Shown here one piece after another: positions 8,736 through 16,495 of a stretch of 36,684 bases of DNA; position 1 is the stretch's first letter; each line of letters begins with the position of its first letter. The notes under the pieces are model-generated. The model worked only from the letters and a program-made list of their open reading frames with translations, ran no database searches and was not told the DNA's origin. Location of the stretch: contig LR026962.1 in the NCBI GenBank assembly GCA_900498215.1, positions 1,262,577 to 1,299,260 of the forward strand, written 5' to 3'. This stretch comes from an uncultured Paludibacter sp. (lineage in GTDB: Bacteria; Bacteroidota; Bacteroidia; Bacteroidales; Paludibacteraceae). The translations under genes were made by a program, and so were the position numbers.

Positions 8736-9338
8736 ATGGCTGAAGAAATTCGTATACATATTAGCGGAATGATTTATAATCAAGCAATTGGAGGCACTTA
8801 TTCTTTGGTTTTATCTGAAGATGAGGGTTTGCAACGCCGTTTTTCGGTACTTATAGGAGAATCCGAAGCGCAATCCATTGCACTCAAATTAAATAATACA
8901 CTTCCACCTCGTCCGCTTTCACACGATTTAATGGTTTCGATAGTTAAAATGCTAAATGCAAAATTGGTAAAAGTAGTCATTTACAATATGAAAAACGATA
9001 TTTTTTACTCCAATATCTATTTGATGCAAAATAATTCGGTTATTGTAATTGATGCGCGCACTTCTGATGCTGTTGCGCTTGCCGTAAGAAGCGATGCTCC
9101 TATTTACATAAATTCAGATATTTTGGATGTGGTAGGAACAGTGTTGGATGCTGAAACAATGAAAAGAACTTATCCTGAAAAGGAAACAGAGAAAAATATC
9201 AGTTTGGACAATTATTCTTCATCATTATTAGACGTTCTTACCGACGAGGAACTTCAAGAATTGTTGAATTTAGCTATTAATGAAGAAAGATATGAAATTG
9301 CCGCCGAAATTCGCGATGAAATTGAAAAACGAAAATAA
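8736..9338 (+). CDS. BFN (DUF151) bifunctional-nuclease domain protein with UVR motif
   Basis: A 200-residue protein. Residues about 5-125 match the BFN/DUF151 domain, with blocks such as GESEAQSIALKLN, RPLSHDLM and IDARTSDAVALAVRSDAPIY. The C-terminus (about 165-200) carries a UvrB/UvrC-type UVR motif (LTDEELQELLNLAINEERYE and AAEIRDEIE), a likely protein-interaction helix pair. The same BFN-UVR arrangement occurs in Bacteroidota and in plant BBD proteins. Nuclease activity is reported for some family members, but the cellular role here is unknown. The gene is followed 21 nt later by a nucleoside transporter gene, which hints at nucleic-acid turnover (inference). The ATG at 8736 is preferred to a TTG at 8688 that lies at the promoter. 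Confidence 0.87.
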   Translation: MAEEIRIHISGMIYNQAIGGTYSLVLSEDEGLQRRFSVLIGESEAQSIALKLNNTLPPRPLSHDLMVSIVKMLNAKLVKVVIYNMKNDIFYSNIYLMQNNSVIVIDARTSDAVALAVRSDAPIYINSDILDVVGTVLDAETMKRTYPEKETEKNISLDNYSSSLLDVLTDEELQELLNLAINEERYEIAAEIRDEIEKRK

Positions 9339-9359
9339 TTAACTTAACGCTATTTTACT

Positions 9360-10637
9360 ATGAATTTGAAACTTAGATTGATCATCATGAATTTTCTCCA
9401 ATTTTTTGTATGGGGAGCTTGGATGATGACCCTTGCCCATTACGGGTTTGTTGAAAAACAATGGAACGGAGCTGAATTTGGCTTGGTATTTTCTACTATG
9501 GGTTTTGCATCGCTAATAATGCCTACACTTTTTGGTATTATTGCTGACAAATGGAAAGCCAATTATGTATTTGCCATACTACATTTGCTTTTTGGCGTAA
9601 CTATGTGTTTTCTGCCTCTTATTGAAGCTCCAATTCCTTTTTTCTGGGTTCTGTTAGTGGCGATGTGTTTTTATATGCCTACAATAGGATTAAATAACTC
9701 CATTGGTTTTAACGTGTTGAAAAATGAAGGAAAAGACCCTATAACATATTTCCCTCCTATTCGCGTTTGGGGAACTATCGGGTTTATCGCCGCAATGTGG
9801 ATTACCAATATATTTACAAAAGAATGGGGCTTGGGACAAAGCATAAAAGTTTCTTTTATAATCTCGGCTGTCTTTGCCTTTATTTTATCGTTATTTTCTT
9901 TTATTTTTCTGCCTGTTGTTAAAAAGAGCGAAGAGAAATCTGCTGAAGTCAAAAAAACTTTAGTTCAAAAATTAGGATTGGAAGCATTTATTTTATTTAA
10001 AGAAAAGAAAATGGCTCTTTTCTTTATTTTCAGTTTAATGCTTGGCGGAGCGCTGCAATTGACTAATGCTTATGGCGACGGTTTTTTACAAGATGCCACC
10101 GTTTTTCCCAAAGGCGAACTCATTAATAATTTTTCTACCATTATTCTCTCTATATCGCAAATTTCAGAAACCTTATTCATTCTCGCTATTCCTTTCTTTA
10201 TGAAAAAATTCGGAATCAAGAAAGTAATGCTTTTCAGTATGATAGCTTGGGTTTTGCGTTTCGGATTATTTGGAATAGCAGAAAACAGCGTCATCGGTTT
10301 TACATTGATTATTGCTTCTTGCATTATTTACGGTATGGCTTTCGATTTTTTCAATATCTCAGGGGCTTTATTTGTAGAAAAAAATACCGATTCAAGTATA
10401 CAATCGTCGGCACAAGGAGTTTTTATGCTAATGACCAATGGTATTGGAGCAGTTCTTGGAAACATAATCGCCGGATTAGTTATTGCAAAATGGTTTGAAG
10501 ATCCGGTAACGCATGTGAAAAACTGGCAGGGAATTTGGTTTACTTTCTCAGCTTATGCATTAGTAGTGGCTGTTCTATTTATGATTTTGTTCCAATACAA
10601 GCACAATCCTGAAGAAATTGGAGAGGTTAAACATTAA
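9360..10637 (+). CDS. nucleoside:H+ symporter, NupG/XapB-type MFS protein
   Basis: A 425-residue integral membrane protein with about twelve hydrophobic segments. The first words (LRLIIMNFLQFFVWGAWMMT) and IPTLFGIIADKW-like loop after helix 2 (here MPTLFGIIADKW) are typical of the nucleoside:proton symporter branch of the major facilitator superfamily. PPIRVWGTIGFIAAMW marks the middle of the N-terminal half. It would import nucleosides across the inner membrane. It is 21 nt downstream of the BFN-UVR gene and probably cotranscribed. Exact substrate range cannot be read. Confidence 0.85.
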   Translation: MNLKLRLIIMNFLQFFVWGAWMMTLAHYGFVEKQWNGAEFGLVFSTMGFASLIMPTLFGIIADKWKANYVFAILHLLFGVTMCFLPLIEAPIPFFWVLLVAMCFYMPTIGLNNSIGFNVLKNEGKDPITYFPPIRVWGTIGFIAAMWITNIFTKEWGLGQSIKVSFIISAVFAFILSLFSFIFLPVVKKSEEKSAEVKKTLVQKLGLEAFILFKEKKMALFFIFSLMLGGALQLTNAYGDGFLQDATVFPKGELINNFSTIILSISQISETLFILAIPFFMKKFGIKKVMLFSMIAWVLRFGLFGIAENSVIGFTLIIASCIIYGMAFDFFNISGALFVEKNTDSSIQSSAQGVFMLMTNGIGAVLGNIIAGLVIAKWFEDPVTHVKNWQGIWFTFSAYALVVAVLFMILFQYKHNPEEIGEVKH

Positions 10638-10642
10638 AAAAT

Positions 10643-11080
10643 ATGCGAAACATAAAAATTCTAATTATATACGCCTTATTAGTTGTTATTTGCGGATTTA
10701 ATCAAAATAGCCATAAAAAAACCAAAATATTTGATGAAAGGTTTGTTGGATTATGGTCTGGTGCAGAAAAAGATGAACAAATAAAAGGAGTTCAAAAAAA
10801 TTGGAAAATAACCAGATTAAAAGATGGGATATATACAATAGATTTTATAACTAAATATTTTGATGATGAAAACAATTTTATATATGAGGACAAATCATCT
10901 GAAACTGGTAACTGGTGGATTATAGATAGTCTTTATTATGAAAAATCAAAATTATCTAAAAAACCAGATATTTATACTTTTGAAGTTGTGGACGAAAATC
11001 ATATTTTATTTAAAGCTAAAAAATTAAATACTAAATCTGAAAACACAAATTACAGTTTTATAGATACAAGAGTACAATAA
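10643..11080 (+). CDS. small exported protein of unknown function
   Basis: A 145-residue protein with a hydrophobic N-terminus (about 4-18) and a Cys at position 17 (VVICGFNQ). The residue before the Cys is Ile, so the lipobox is poor and lipoprotein status is uncertain. The mature part (FVGLWSGAEKDE, NWKITRLKDGIYTIDF, TGNWWIIDSLYY) has the WSG...ITRxxDGxY...W pattern of lipocalin-like beta-barrel domains, but I do not recognise a named family. It starts 5 nt after the symporter stop and ends before a bidirectional terminator. Composition is more AT-rich than its neighbours. Confidence 0.7.
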   Translation: MRNIKILIIYALLVVICGFNQNSHKKTKIFDERFVGLWSGAEKDEQIKGVQKNWKITRLKDGIYTIDFITKYFDDENNFIYEDKSSETGNWWIIDSLYYEKSKLSKKPDIYTFEVVDENHILFKAKKLNTKSENTNYSFIDTRVQ

Positions 11081-11081
11081 T

Positions 11082-11110
11082 AAAAAAGTCCTGAAATCCA
11101 GGACTTTTTT
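11082..11110. terminator. bidirectional terminator, convergent genes
   Basis: AAAAAAGTCCTG (11082-11093) and CAGGACTTTTTT (11099-11110) form a perfect 12-bp stem with loop AAATC. A/T runs serve both directions: the small exported gene from the left and dnaB from the right (stop at 11112). Confidence 0.9.
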
Positions 11111-11111
11111 A

Positions 11112-12677
11112 TTAAAACGGCGTTCCGTCTTTTGGATTTTCAAACGGCGGATTTCGTAAATAATCCGGAATATTTTCTTCCTTCGAACCGCTAACCGAAA
11201 GCGGATCAACCATCATATCATCAGTAGATAACTTTGATTTTACGGTAAGGAAATTTTGTGAGTAGAACGGATCCGCATCGTCCGCTATATTCAAGAATTT
11301 TGCAAAAATATTTTTGAATTTCAAACGTACATCACCAACGGCGCCATTACGATGTTTTGCGATAATAATTTCTGCAATTCCTTCGTACGAATTTCCTTCG
11401 GGATCTACTTTTATTCCGTAATATTCCGGACGGTGAATAAAGCAAACCATATCCGCATCCTGCTCAATTGCACCCGATTCACGTAAATCCGATAATTGCG
11501 GACGTTTTCCTTCTGAAACGGAACGTCCTTCCACACTACGATTTAACTGCGACAAAGCAATGATGGGAATATCCAATTCCTTCGCCAATCCTTTTAGTGA
11601 GCGTGAAATTAAACTTACTTCCTGTTCGCGGCTTCCAAAGGTCATTCCGCTCGCGTTCATCAATTGTAAATAATCTATAATCAAGCATTGAATATGATGT
11701 TCTTTCATCAATCTGCGGGCTTTGCTTCGTAGTTCAAAAATGGATAAACTCGGCGTATCGTCCACAAAAATGGGCGCATCGAGCAATAAATTTACATCTT
11801 TATCAAATTTTTCCCATTCGTCTGGTGTAAGGTTTCCATTCTTAATTTTTTCCCCTTCCAAACTGCACACGTTCATCAGCAAACGATTTACCAACTGAAC
11901 ATTCGACATTTCGAGCGAAAAAATTGCAACGGGAACATTCAAATCTACCGCCATATTTTTTGCCATAGAAAGGATGAAAGCTGTTTTTCCCATAGCAGGA
12001 CGCGCTGCAATAATAATCAAATCCGATCTTTGCCAGCCGGAAGTAATTTTATCCAAATCTTTGAAACCGGACGGAGTTCCGCTTGAACCTTGACGATTGG
12101 CTGCATCTTTCATCCTATTACGCGCTTCTTCAATCACCGAATTTATCTGCACAACATCCTTTTTAAGGTTTTGCTGTGTGATTTCAAACAGTTTTCCTTC
12201 CGCTTCTTGCATCAAATCGTCCACATCCATTTTTTCATCAAACGCTTTGGTCTGAATATCGCTCGAAAGACGAATAAGTTCACGAGCCAAATACTTCTGA
12301 ACAATAATTTGCGAATGGTAAATTAAATGTGCTGCCGAGGATACTCGCGAAGTTAAAAGTGTAATATAATACGGACCGCCAACTTCTTCCAAAGTCCCTT
12401 TTTTACGCAATTGTTCCGTAACCGTGTGCATATCAATAGGGTTTTGATGCAGAGCCAAATCTACAATGGCTTCAAAAATTTTTTGATGCGCTGTTTTGTA
12501 AAAATAAGTGGGTTTCAGCAAATCCGAAATCATCGAATAAGCGTCTTTTTCGAGCATCACTGCTCCTAAAACATCTTCTTCCAGTTCCAATGCTTGTGGT
12601 GGAAGTTTTCCGTATTCGTTTGCCGGAATAGGACTTGGAGTAGTTTCTTTCTTGTTGTACGTGCGTTTTTCTGCCAT
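11112..12677 (-). CDS. dnaB: replicative DNA helicase DnaB
   Basis: A 521-residue hexameric helicase that unwinds DNA at the replication fork. The N-terminal primase-interacting domain (about 25-130) begins PPQALELEEDVLGAVM, followed by a linker helix and the RecA-like ATPase. That domain has Walker A ARPAMGKTA with K231, Walker B-like CLIIDYLQLM, and the conserved LSQLNRSVE and DLRESGAIEQDADM. Length and domain order are normal, and no intein interrupts the ATPase. The N-terminal 20 residues and the C-terminal tail are lineage-specific. It is transcribed alone on the minus strand. Confidence 0.97.
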   Translation of the reverse strand: MAEKRTYNKKETTPSPIPANEYGKLPPQALELEEDVLGAVMLEKDAYSMISDLLKPTYFYKTAHQKIFEAIVDLALHQNPIDMHTVTEQLRKKGTLEEVGGPYYITLLTSRVSSAAHLIYHSQIIVQKYLARELIRLSSDIQTKAFDEKMDVDDLMQEAEGKLFEITQQNLKKDVVQINSVIEEARNRMKDAANRQGSSGTPSGFKDLDKITSGWQRSDLIIIAARPAMGKTAFILSMAKNMAVDLNVPVAIFSLEMSNVQLVNRLLMNVCSLEGEKIKNGNLTPDEWEKFDKDVNLLLDAPIFVDDTPSLSIFELRSKARRLMKEHHIQCLIIDYLQLMNASGMTFGSREQEVSLISRSLKGLAKELDIPIIALSQLNRSVEGRSVSEGKRPQLSDLRESGAIEQDADMVCFIHRPEYYGIKVDPEGNSYEGIAEIIIAKHRNGAVGDVRLKFKNIFAKFLNIADDADPFYSQNFLTVKSKLSTDDMMVDPLSVSGSKEENIPDYLRNPPFENPKDGTPF

Positions 12678-12690
12678 AATTTTACCTCAG

Positions 12691-12720
12691 CCTGACCCTC
12701 TTCTTTGGAGAGGGGAATTA
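12691..12720. repeat. REP-like palindrome upstream of dnaB
   Basis: CCTGACCCTCT at 12691-12701 and AGAGGGGAATT from 12709 form a small stem (CCCTCT 12696-12701 with AGAGGG 12709-12714, 7-nt loop). The wording resembles the 'CCCTCTCC...GGAGAGGG GAATT' short intergenic repeats seen in several bacteria. Only one copy is present here, so membership of a repeat family cannot be shown. Confidence 0.35.
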
Positions 12721-12747
12721 ATTTATTTAGTTCTTCAAAAAGGGTTT

Positions 12748-12755
12748 CAAAGTTA
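12748..12755 (-). promoter_or_regulatory. -7 box for dnaB
   Basis: On the minus strand this reads TAACTTTG, a perfect TAnnTTTG. It lies 71 nt before the dnaB ATG, so the REP-like palindrome would sit in the 5' untranslated RNA. No clear -33 box. Confidence 0.45.
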
Positions 12756-12843
12756 CGAAAAGAAAAAAGGGGAAAAAAGAATAACAAAAAGTTGTTTTCA
12801 ACAAGTTTTCAGCTTTAAATTTTATGGATTGTTTACAAAAAAA

Positions 12844-12873
12844 TTGAAAAACAAAAAATAACTTGTACCTTTG
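12844..12873 (+). promoter_or_regulatory. promoter of ispE
   Basis: TTG at 12844-12846, a 19-nt spacer, then TACCTTTG at 12866-12873. Both boxes and the spacing fit the Bacteroidota housekeeping promoter. The start would be near 12879, about 50 nt before the ispE ATG. Confidence 0.6.
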
Positions 12874-12927
12874 AAACTATAAAAACGAATATGCCAATCA
12901 ACAAATTTACTAATTAACTACCTTAGA

Positions 12928-13746
12928 ATGATCGTTTATCCAAACGCCAAAATAAATCTCGGACTAAACGTTGTCGAACGTCGTTCGGACAGTTATCACA
13001 ACATCGAAACTATTTTTTATCCCATTGGAATTCAGGATGTGTTAAGCGTGGAACCTTCCGAAACTTGCAGCGATTACAGTTTTTCATCTTCAGGAATTAC
13101 CGTTGGAGGCGATACGGAAGATAATTTGATTATCAAAGCATATCATTTGCTCCGTTCCGAATATGAATTTCCTCCGGTAGATATTTCATTGCACAAACAA
13201 ATTCCGCTTGGCGCAGGATTGGGAGGCGGTTCTGCTGATGCTGCGTTTACGTTGAAAGCGTTGAATGAACTTTTTGAATTGAGAATTACCGCTAAAAAAT
13301 TGGAAACGCTGGCTGCAAAACTCGGTGCGGATTGTCCTTTCTTTATTAAAAACAAACCGGTTTACGCTACCGGAATCGGGAATATTTTTTCGCCGGTAAA
13401 AATTTCACTAAAAGGATATTGGATGCTGCTTGTAAAACCCGATATTCACGTTTCTACCGCTGAAGCGTACGCGGGAATTACACCGACTCCATCAGAAAAA
13501 CCACTCACAGAACAGATTCAGCTTCCCATTGCGGAATGGAAAAATCATATTAAAAACGATTTTGAAAAAACAGTTTTTGCGAAACAATCGGAAATTGGAA
13601 AATTAAAAGATAAAATATATGATTTAGGCGCTTTGTATGCTTCTATGTCAGGTTCGGGTTCATCCGTTTACGGTATTTTCACCGAAAAACCAACGTTTGA
13701 AGGAATGTTTGAGGGAAGTTTTGTGGCTTGTGGAATATTGGATTAG
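12928..13746 (+). CDS. ispE: 4-diphosphocytidyl-2-C-methyl-D-erythritol kinase
   Basis: A 272-residue GHMP-family kinase of the MEP isoprenoid pathway. It phosphorylates CDP-methylerythritol at the 2-hydroxyl. Seen in the sequence: the N-terminal AKINLGLNV with K8, the ATP-binding glycine motif PLGAGLGGGSADAA (93-106), the catalytic aspartate D135 in GADCPFF, and the C-terminal GALYASMSGSGSSVYGIF. Length is normal to slightly short. It stands alone with its own promoter and is followed by a 344-nt region without a clear protein gene. Confidence 0.96.
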   Translation: MIVYPNAKINLGLNVVERRSDSYHNIETIFYPIGIQDVLSVEPSETCSDYSFSSSGITVGGDTEDNLIIKAYHLLRSEYEFPPVDISLHKQIPLGAGLGGGSADAAFTLKALNELFELRITAKKLETLAAKLGADCPFFIKNKPVYATGIGNIFSPVKISLKGYWMLLVKPDIHVSTAEAYAGITPTPSEKPLTEQIQLPIAEWKNHIKNDFEKTVFAKQSEIGKLKDKIYDLGALYASMSGSGSSVYGIFTEKPTFEGMFEGSFVACGILD

Positions 13747-13828
13747 TTTCAAGCTTGCTTGTCGCGGTAGGTTTCGTATTCCTTGTTTCGAGTTTCGCTT
13801 CTTATTTATGTTGTTAGATTTTTGGGAA

Positions 13829-13847
13829 GGTCTGATGTCTGAAATCT
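13829..13847. repeat. TCTGA word repeat, second locus
   Basis: GGTCTGATGTCTGAAATCT closely follows the wording of AGTCTGAAGTCTGAAATCT-type sequence at 58-83, in an unrelated intergenic region. Confidence 0.4.
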
Positions 13848-13863
13848 TCTATCCGGCAGTCTT

Positions 13864-13894
13864 AAAAAAAAGAAAGGTTGTCATCACGACAACC
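13864..13894 (-). terminator. minus-strand intrinsic terminator
   Basis: GGTTGTC (13876-13882), loop ATCAC, GACAACC (13888-13894); on the minus strand it is followed by a long T-run (A-run at 13864-13871). The plus strand has no T-run, so it does not terminate ispE. Confidence 0.65.
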
Positions 13895-13935
13895 CAATCT
13901 TCAATTAACCTTAAATCTAATACCATGAAAAACAC
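13864..13935 (-). ncRNA. candidate small RNA on the minus strand
   Basis: Reading the minus strand, a perfect -7 box (TATCTTTG, complement of 13940-13947) is followed about 60 nt later by an intrinsic terminator. The terminator has a 7-bp GGTTGTC/GACAACC stem (13876-13882 with 13888-13894, loop of 5) and then CTTTCTTTTTTTT (complement of 13863-13875). The implied transcript is about 70 nt, starting near 13934. It contains no obvious protein gene and faces away from any downstream minus-strand gene, so it looks like a self-contained RNA gene. I cannot tie it to a named RNA family. Confidence 0.45.
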
Positions 13936-13939
13936 GATG

Positions 13940-13947
13940 CAAAGATA
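13940..13947 (-). promoter_or_regulatory. -7 box for the candidate small RNA
   Basis: CAAAGATA on the plus strand is TATCTTTG on the minus strand, matching TAnnTTTG fully. No good -33 TTG is found at the usual distance. Confidence 0.4.
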
Positions 13948-14090
13948 TAGCTTTTTGTGTTATAAAACATATTTTCTCAGCAGAAAATGCAATTATTTAA
14001 CTTTATTTAAGTTAATCTTCTTGTTTTAAAGGATTTTAATAGTGTGAAATGTTAAATGTCTACTCAAATTAGAATTTACTACTATTTTTT

Positions 14091-14282
14091 ATGAAAAAAA
14101 TTTTGATCATAACATTTTCACTTCCTCTCAATTTTTTATTTTTTTATTTGATTTTGAATGGTAAAAATAACAGTTTCAGTTTTGATAAAAATATCTTGCT
14201 TAAAGCTGCGATATTTTCAATTATAGTCACCGCATCTACTTTTTGGGCAATAACAAAAGGCAAAGGTAAAAGTAAAACATAA
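14091..14282 (+). CDS. small two-helix membrane protein, unknown
   Basis: A 63-residue frame with two hydrophobic segments (about 3-23 and 38-55), a short polar loop between them and a basic tail (KGKGKSKT). This fits a small inner-membrane hairpin protein with both ends inside. I recognise no family. The ATG follows a T-rich stretch without a clear ribosome-binding site. The frame is plausible but could be spurious in AT-rich DNA. Confidence 0.45.
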   Translation: MKKILIITFSLPLNFLFFYLILNGKNNSFSFDKNILLKAAIFSIIVTASTFWAITKGKGKSKT

Positions 14283-14399
14283 ATAAACTTAGTGTGGATT
14301 TGATTCAAAAATCAACCATCCATAAAACTTTTCAACACTCCCCTATTTTTTAAGATTTCCTTTGCAAAATTTATCAAAAGAAATGCTTTTCTTTGTGAT

Positions 14400-15656
14400 A
14401 TGATAAGCGAAAAAACACTGGAAAAACTCAACATTCTTGCCGATGCCGCCAAATACGATGTTTCGTGTGCATCGAGCGGAACTACGCGCGGTAATCCGAA
14501 CAAAACGCTCGGAACGGCTGCAGGTTGGGGAATTTGCCACAGTTTTACGGCAGACGGAAGATGTATTGCGCTTTTCAAAATTTTGATGACCAACCATTGC
14601 ATTTACGATTGCGCTTATTGCTCCAATCGACGCACCAACGACATAAAACGGGTAGCTTTTACTCCAAAAGAATTGGCGGAACTAACCATTGAATTTTACC
14701 GCCGAAATTACATAGAAGGATTGTTTTTGAGTTCGGGCGTAATTCGTAATCCGGATTACACAATGGAACAAATGATTGGCGTAGTAAAAGAATTGCGTGA
14801 AGTTCATCGTTTCAACGGTTACATCCACATGAAAAGCATTCCCGGAGCCAGTCAGGAATATGTGAACAAAGCCGGAATGTATGTGGACAGATTAAGCGTA
14901 AACATCGAAATTCCGACCGAAGAAAGTTTGAAAAAACTTGCCCCCGAAAAAGATTATGTAAGCGTTTGGAAACCAATGAAATACATCAAACAGGGGATTT
15001 TGGAAAATTCGGAAGACAGGAAAAAATTTCGGTTTGCGCCCAAATTTGTTCCAGCCGGTCAAAGCACGCAAATGATTATTGGCGCCACTCCCGAAACCGA
15101 TAATCAAATCCTTTCGCTTGCTTCCAAACTATATAATATCGACAGTATGAAACGCGTGTATTATTCGGGCTATATCCATATCAATCAGAATGACAATCGC
15201 TTGCCAATGCTGAAACAACCGCCACTTGTACGCGAAAATCGTTTGTATCAGGCAGATTGGTTGATGCGGTTTTATAATTTTGATGTGAACGAAATTGTGG
15301 ATGAGAATAATCCAACGCTCGATTTGGAAATTGACCCGAAAGTTTCGTGGGCGCTGCGACATCCCGAATTTTTCCCGATTGATGTAAATATCGCACCATA
15401 CGAAGCAATTTTACGCATTCCGGGAATTGGAGTTTTATCCGCAAAAAAAATTATAACGGCTCGCAGATATGGAAGATTGACTTCGGAACAACTGAAAAAA
15501 ATAGGCGTAGTTATGAAACGCGCCAAATATTTTATTGTGTGTAAAGAATTACCCATAAACACTGTAAATGAAGTAAAACCGGAATATGTAAGAAAAGCGC
15601 TGACTGAAAATAAGAAGAAAGATAATGCTCAGTTGAGTTTAACGTTTGACGTTTGA
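14400..15656 (+). CDS. radical-SAM protein, putative DNA modification/repair (TIGR03916 type)
   Basis: A 418-residue radical S-adenosylmethionine enzyme. The [4Fe-4S] motif is CxxxCxxC at C67, C71 and C74 (CIYDCAYC). The C-terminal part has a helix-hairpin-helix DNA-binding motif (LRIPGIGVLSAKKI, from residue 338). This combination and the immediate DUF4130 neighbour match the family annotated as 'putative DNA modification/repair radical SAM protein', whose reaction is not known. The N-terminal SCASSGTTRGNP and CHSFTADGRCIALFK blocks are characteristic of it. It starts at the ATG at 14400 and is separated from its partner by 45 nt. Confidence 0.88.
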   Translation: MISEKTLEKLNILADAAKYDVSCASSGTTRGNPNKTLGTAAGWGICHSFTADGRCIALFKILMTNHCIYDCAYCSNRRTNDIKRVAFTPKELAELTIEFYRRNYIEGLFLSSGVIRNPDYTMEQMIGVVKELREVHRFNGYIHMKSIPGASQEYVNKAGMYVDRLSVNIEIPTEESLKKLAPEKDYVSVWKPMKYIKQGILENSEDRKKFRFAPKFVPAGQSTQMIIGATPETDNQILSLASKLYNIDSMKRVYYSGYIHINQNDNRLPMLKQPPLVRENRLYQADWLMRFYNFDVNEIVDENNPTLDLEIDPKVSWALRHPEFFPIDVNIAPYEAILRIPGIGVLSAKKIITARRYGRLTSEQLKKIGVVMKRAKYFIVCKELPINTVNEVKPEYVRKALTENKKKDNAQLSLTFDV

Positions 15657-15701
15657 GGTTTTTTAAAAATATTCCTCTTTTACAAAAGTTAAGAAACGGA
15701 T

Positions 15702-16463
15702 ATGACCGCATTTTGTTACGATAAAACCTTTGAAGGATTGCTTTGCTGTGTGTTTTTTGCATTTGAAACGAAAGAAACGCCCGATATTTTATTGGGAACA
15801 GATGAAGTTAAACCGTTGTTTTTAGAAAAATCGTTTACCGTTGTTACCGAAACCGATAAATCGAAACGAGTTTGGAAAGGACTGGAAAAGAAAATTTCCA
15901 AATCGGCGTGTCAAATGCTGTTAATCGTTTGGCTTTCAGAACTTCCCGAGATTGAAATGCTGTTATTCAGATATATCTGCAAAGCATTTAAAGCTCCAAA
16001 ATCTATCGAATTAAATTTTGGAGATACCGATGTACTTCGATGTGCGGAAATTTTCAAAAAAGTAAATACTTCCAGCTTAAAAGTGATTCAATTTGTGCGT
16101 TTTCAGAAAACAAGCGATGGAGTTTATTTTGCGCCAATCTCTCCCGATTTTAATGTCATCACACTTGTTGCCGACCATTTCAAAGAACGCTACGCCGACC
16201 AGCAATGGATAATTTACGATACAAAACGAAAATTCGGTCTGTATTACGATTTAAATAAAGTTACCGAAATTACCTTTACGGAAGAGCCGGTAAACAAATC
16301 GGGAAAATTGAAAGAAGAACAAATGGATGGGGAAGAGCAACTTTACCAGCAAATGTGGAAAAATTACTTTAAAACAATGGCGATAAAAGAACGGATAAAT
16401 CCGTGCCTTCAACGCCAACACATGCCCGTGCGATATTGGAAATACCTGACCGAAATGCAGTGA
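15702..16463 (+). CDS. DUF4130 / SAM_7_link_chp DNA-metabolism protein (TIGR03915 type)
   Basis: A 253-residue protein that begins with the family's typical FCYDKTFEGLLCCVF. It also shows RYICKAFKAPKSI and, in the middle, VNTSSLKVIQFVRFQKTSDGVYFAPISPDFNV in pieces, with HFKERYADQQWIIYDTKRKFG. It is the usual partner of the radical-SAM protein directly upstream. In some genomes this family is fused to a uracil-DNA-glycosylase-like domain. Here the protein ends after the DUF4130 part (PVRYWKYLTEM), so no glycosylase is attached and none is seen nearby. The biochemical role is unknown; the pair is inferred to act on DNA. Confidence 0.85.
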   Translation: MTAFCYDKTFEGLLCCVFFAFETKETPDILLGTDEVKPLFLEKSFTVVTETDKSKRVWKGLEKKISKSACQMLLIVWLSELPEIEMLLFRYICKAFKAPKSIELNFGDTDVLRCAEIFKKVNTSSLKVIQFVRFQKTSDGVYFAPISPDFNVITLVADHFKERYADQQWIIYDTKRKFGLYYDLNKVTEITFTEEPVNKSGKLKEEQMDGEEQLYQQMWKNYFKTMAIKERINPCLQRQHMPVRYWKYLTEMQ

Positions 16464-16495
16464 TTTTTATCGACTTTTTCAATCAGAAAACAAAT

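Larger units (their letters stand above)
13747..14090. other. 344-nt intergenic region
   Basis: The region holds, from left to right: degenerate GTTTCG words (about 13769-13799); a TCTGA-word repeat at 13829-13847 like that at 58-91; a minus-strand terminator hairpin and candidate small RNA (13864-13947); and AT-rich sequence up to the small membrane protein at 14091. A 34-codon frame from the ATG at 13925 to 14029 exists, but it overlaps the candidate RNA and shows no coding features. Confidence 0.6.

Noticed and set aside
11112-12677. Possible intein in DnaB, a frequent insertion site
   Set aside because: The ATPase motifs are continuous and the length of 521 residues is normal.
13637-14029. 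Open frame running from inside ispE through the intergenic region, and a shorter one from the ATG at 13925
   Set aside because: No recognisable domain, composition like non-coding DNA, crosses a terminator hairpin and the candidate small RNA.
14312-14602. Minus-strand open frames opposite the start of the radical-SAM gene
   Set aside because: Shadows of the conserved plus-strand protein; no promoter or domain.
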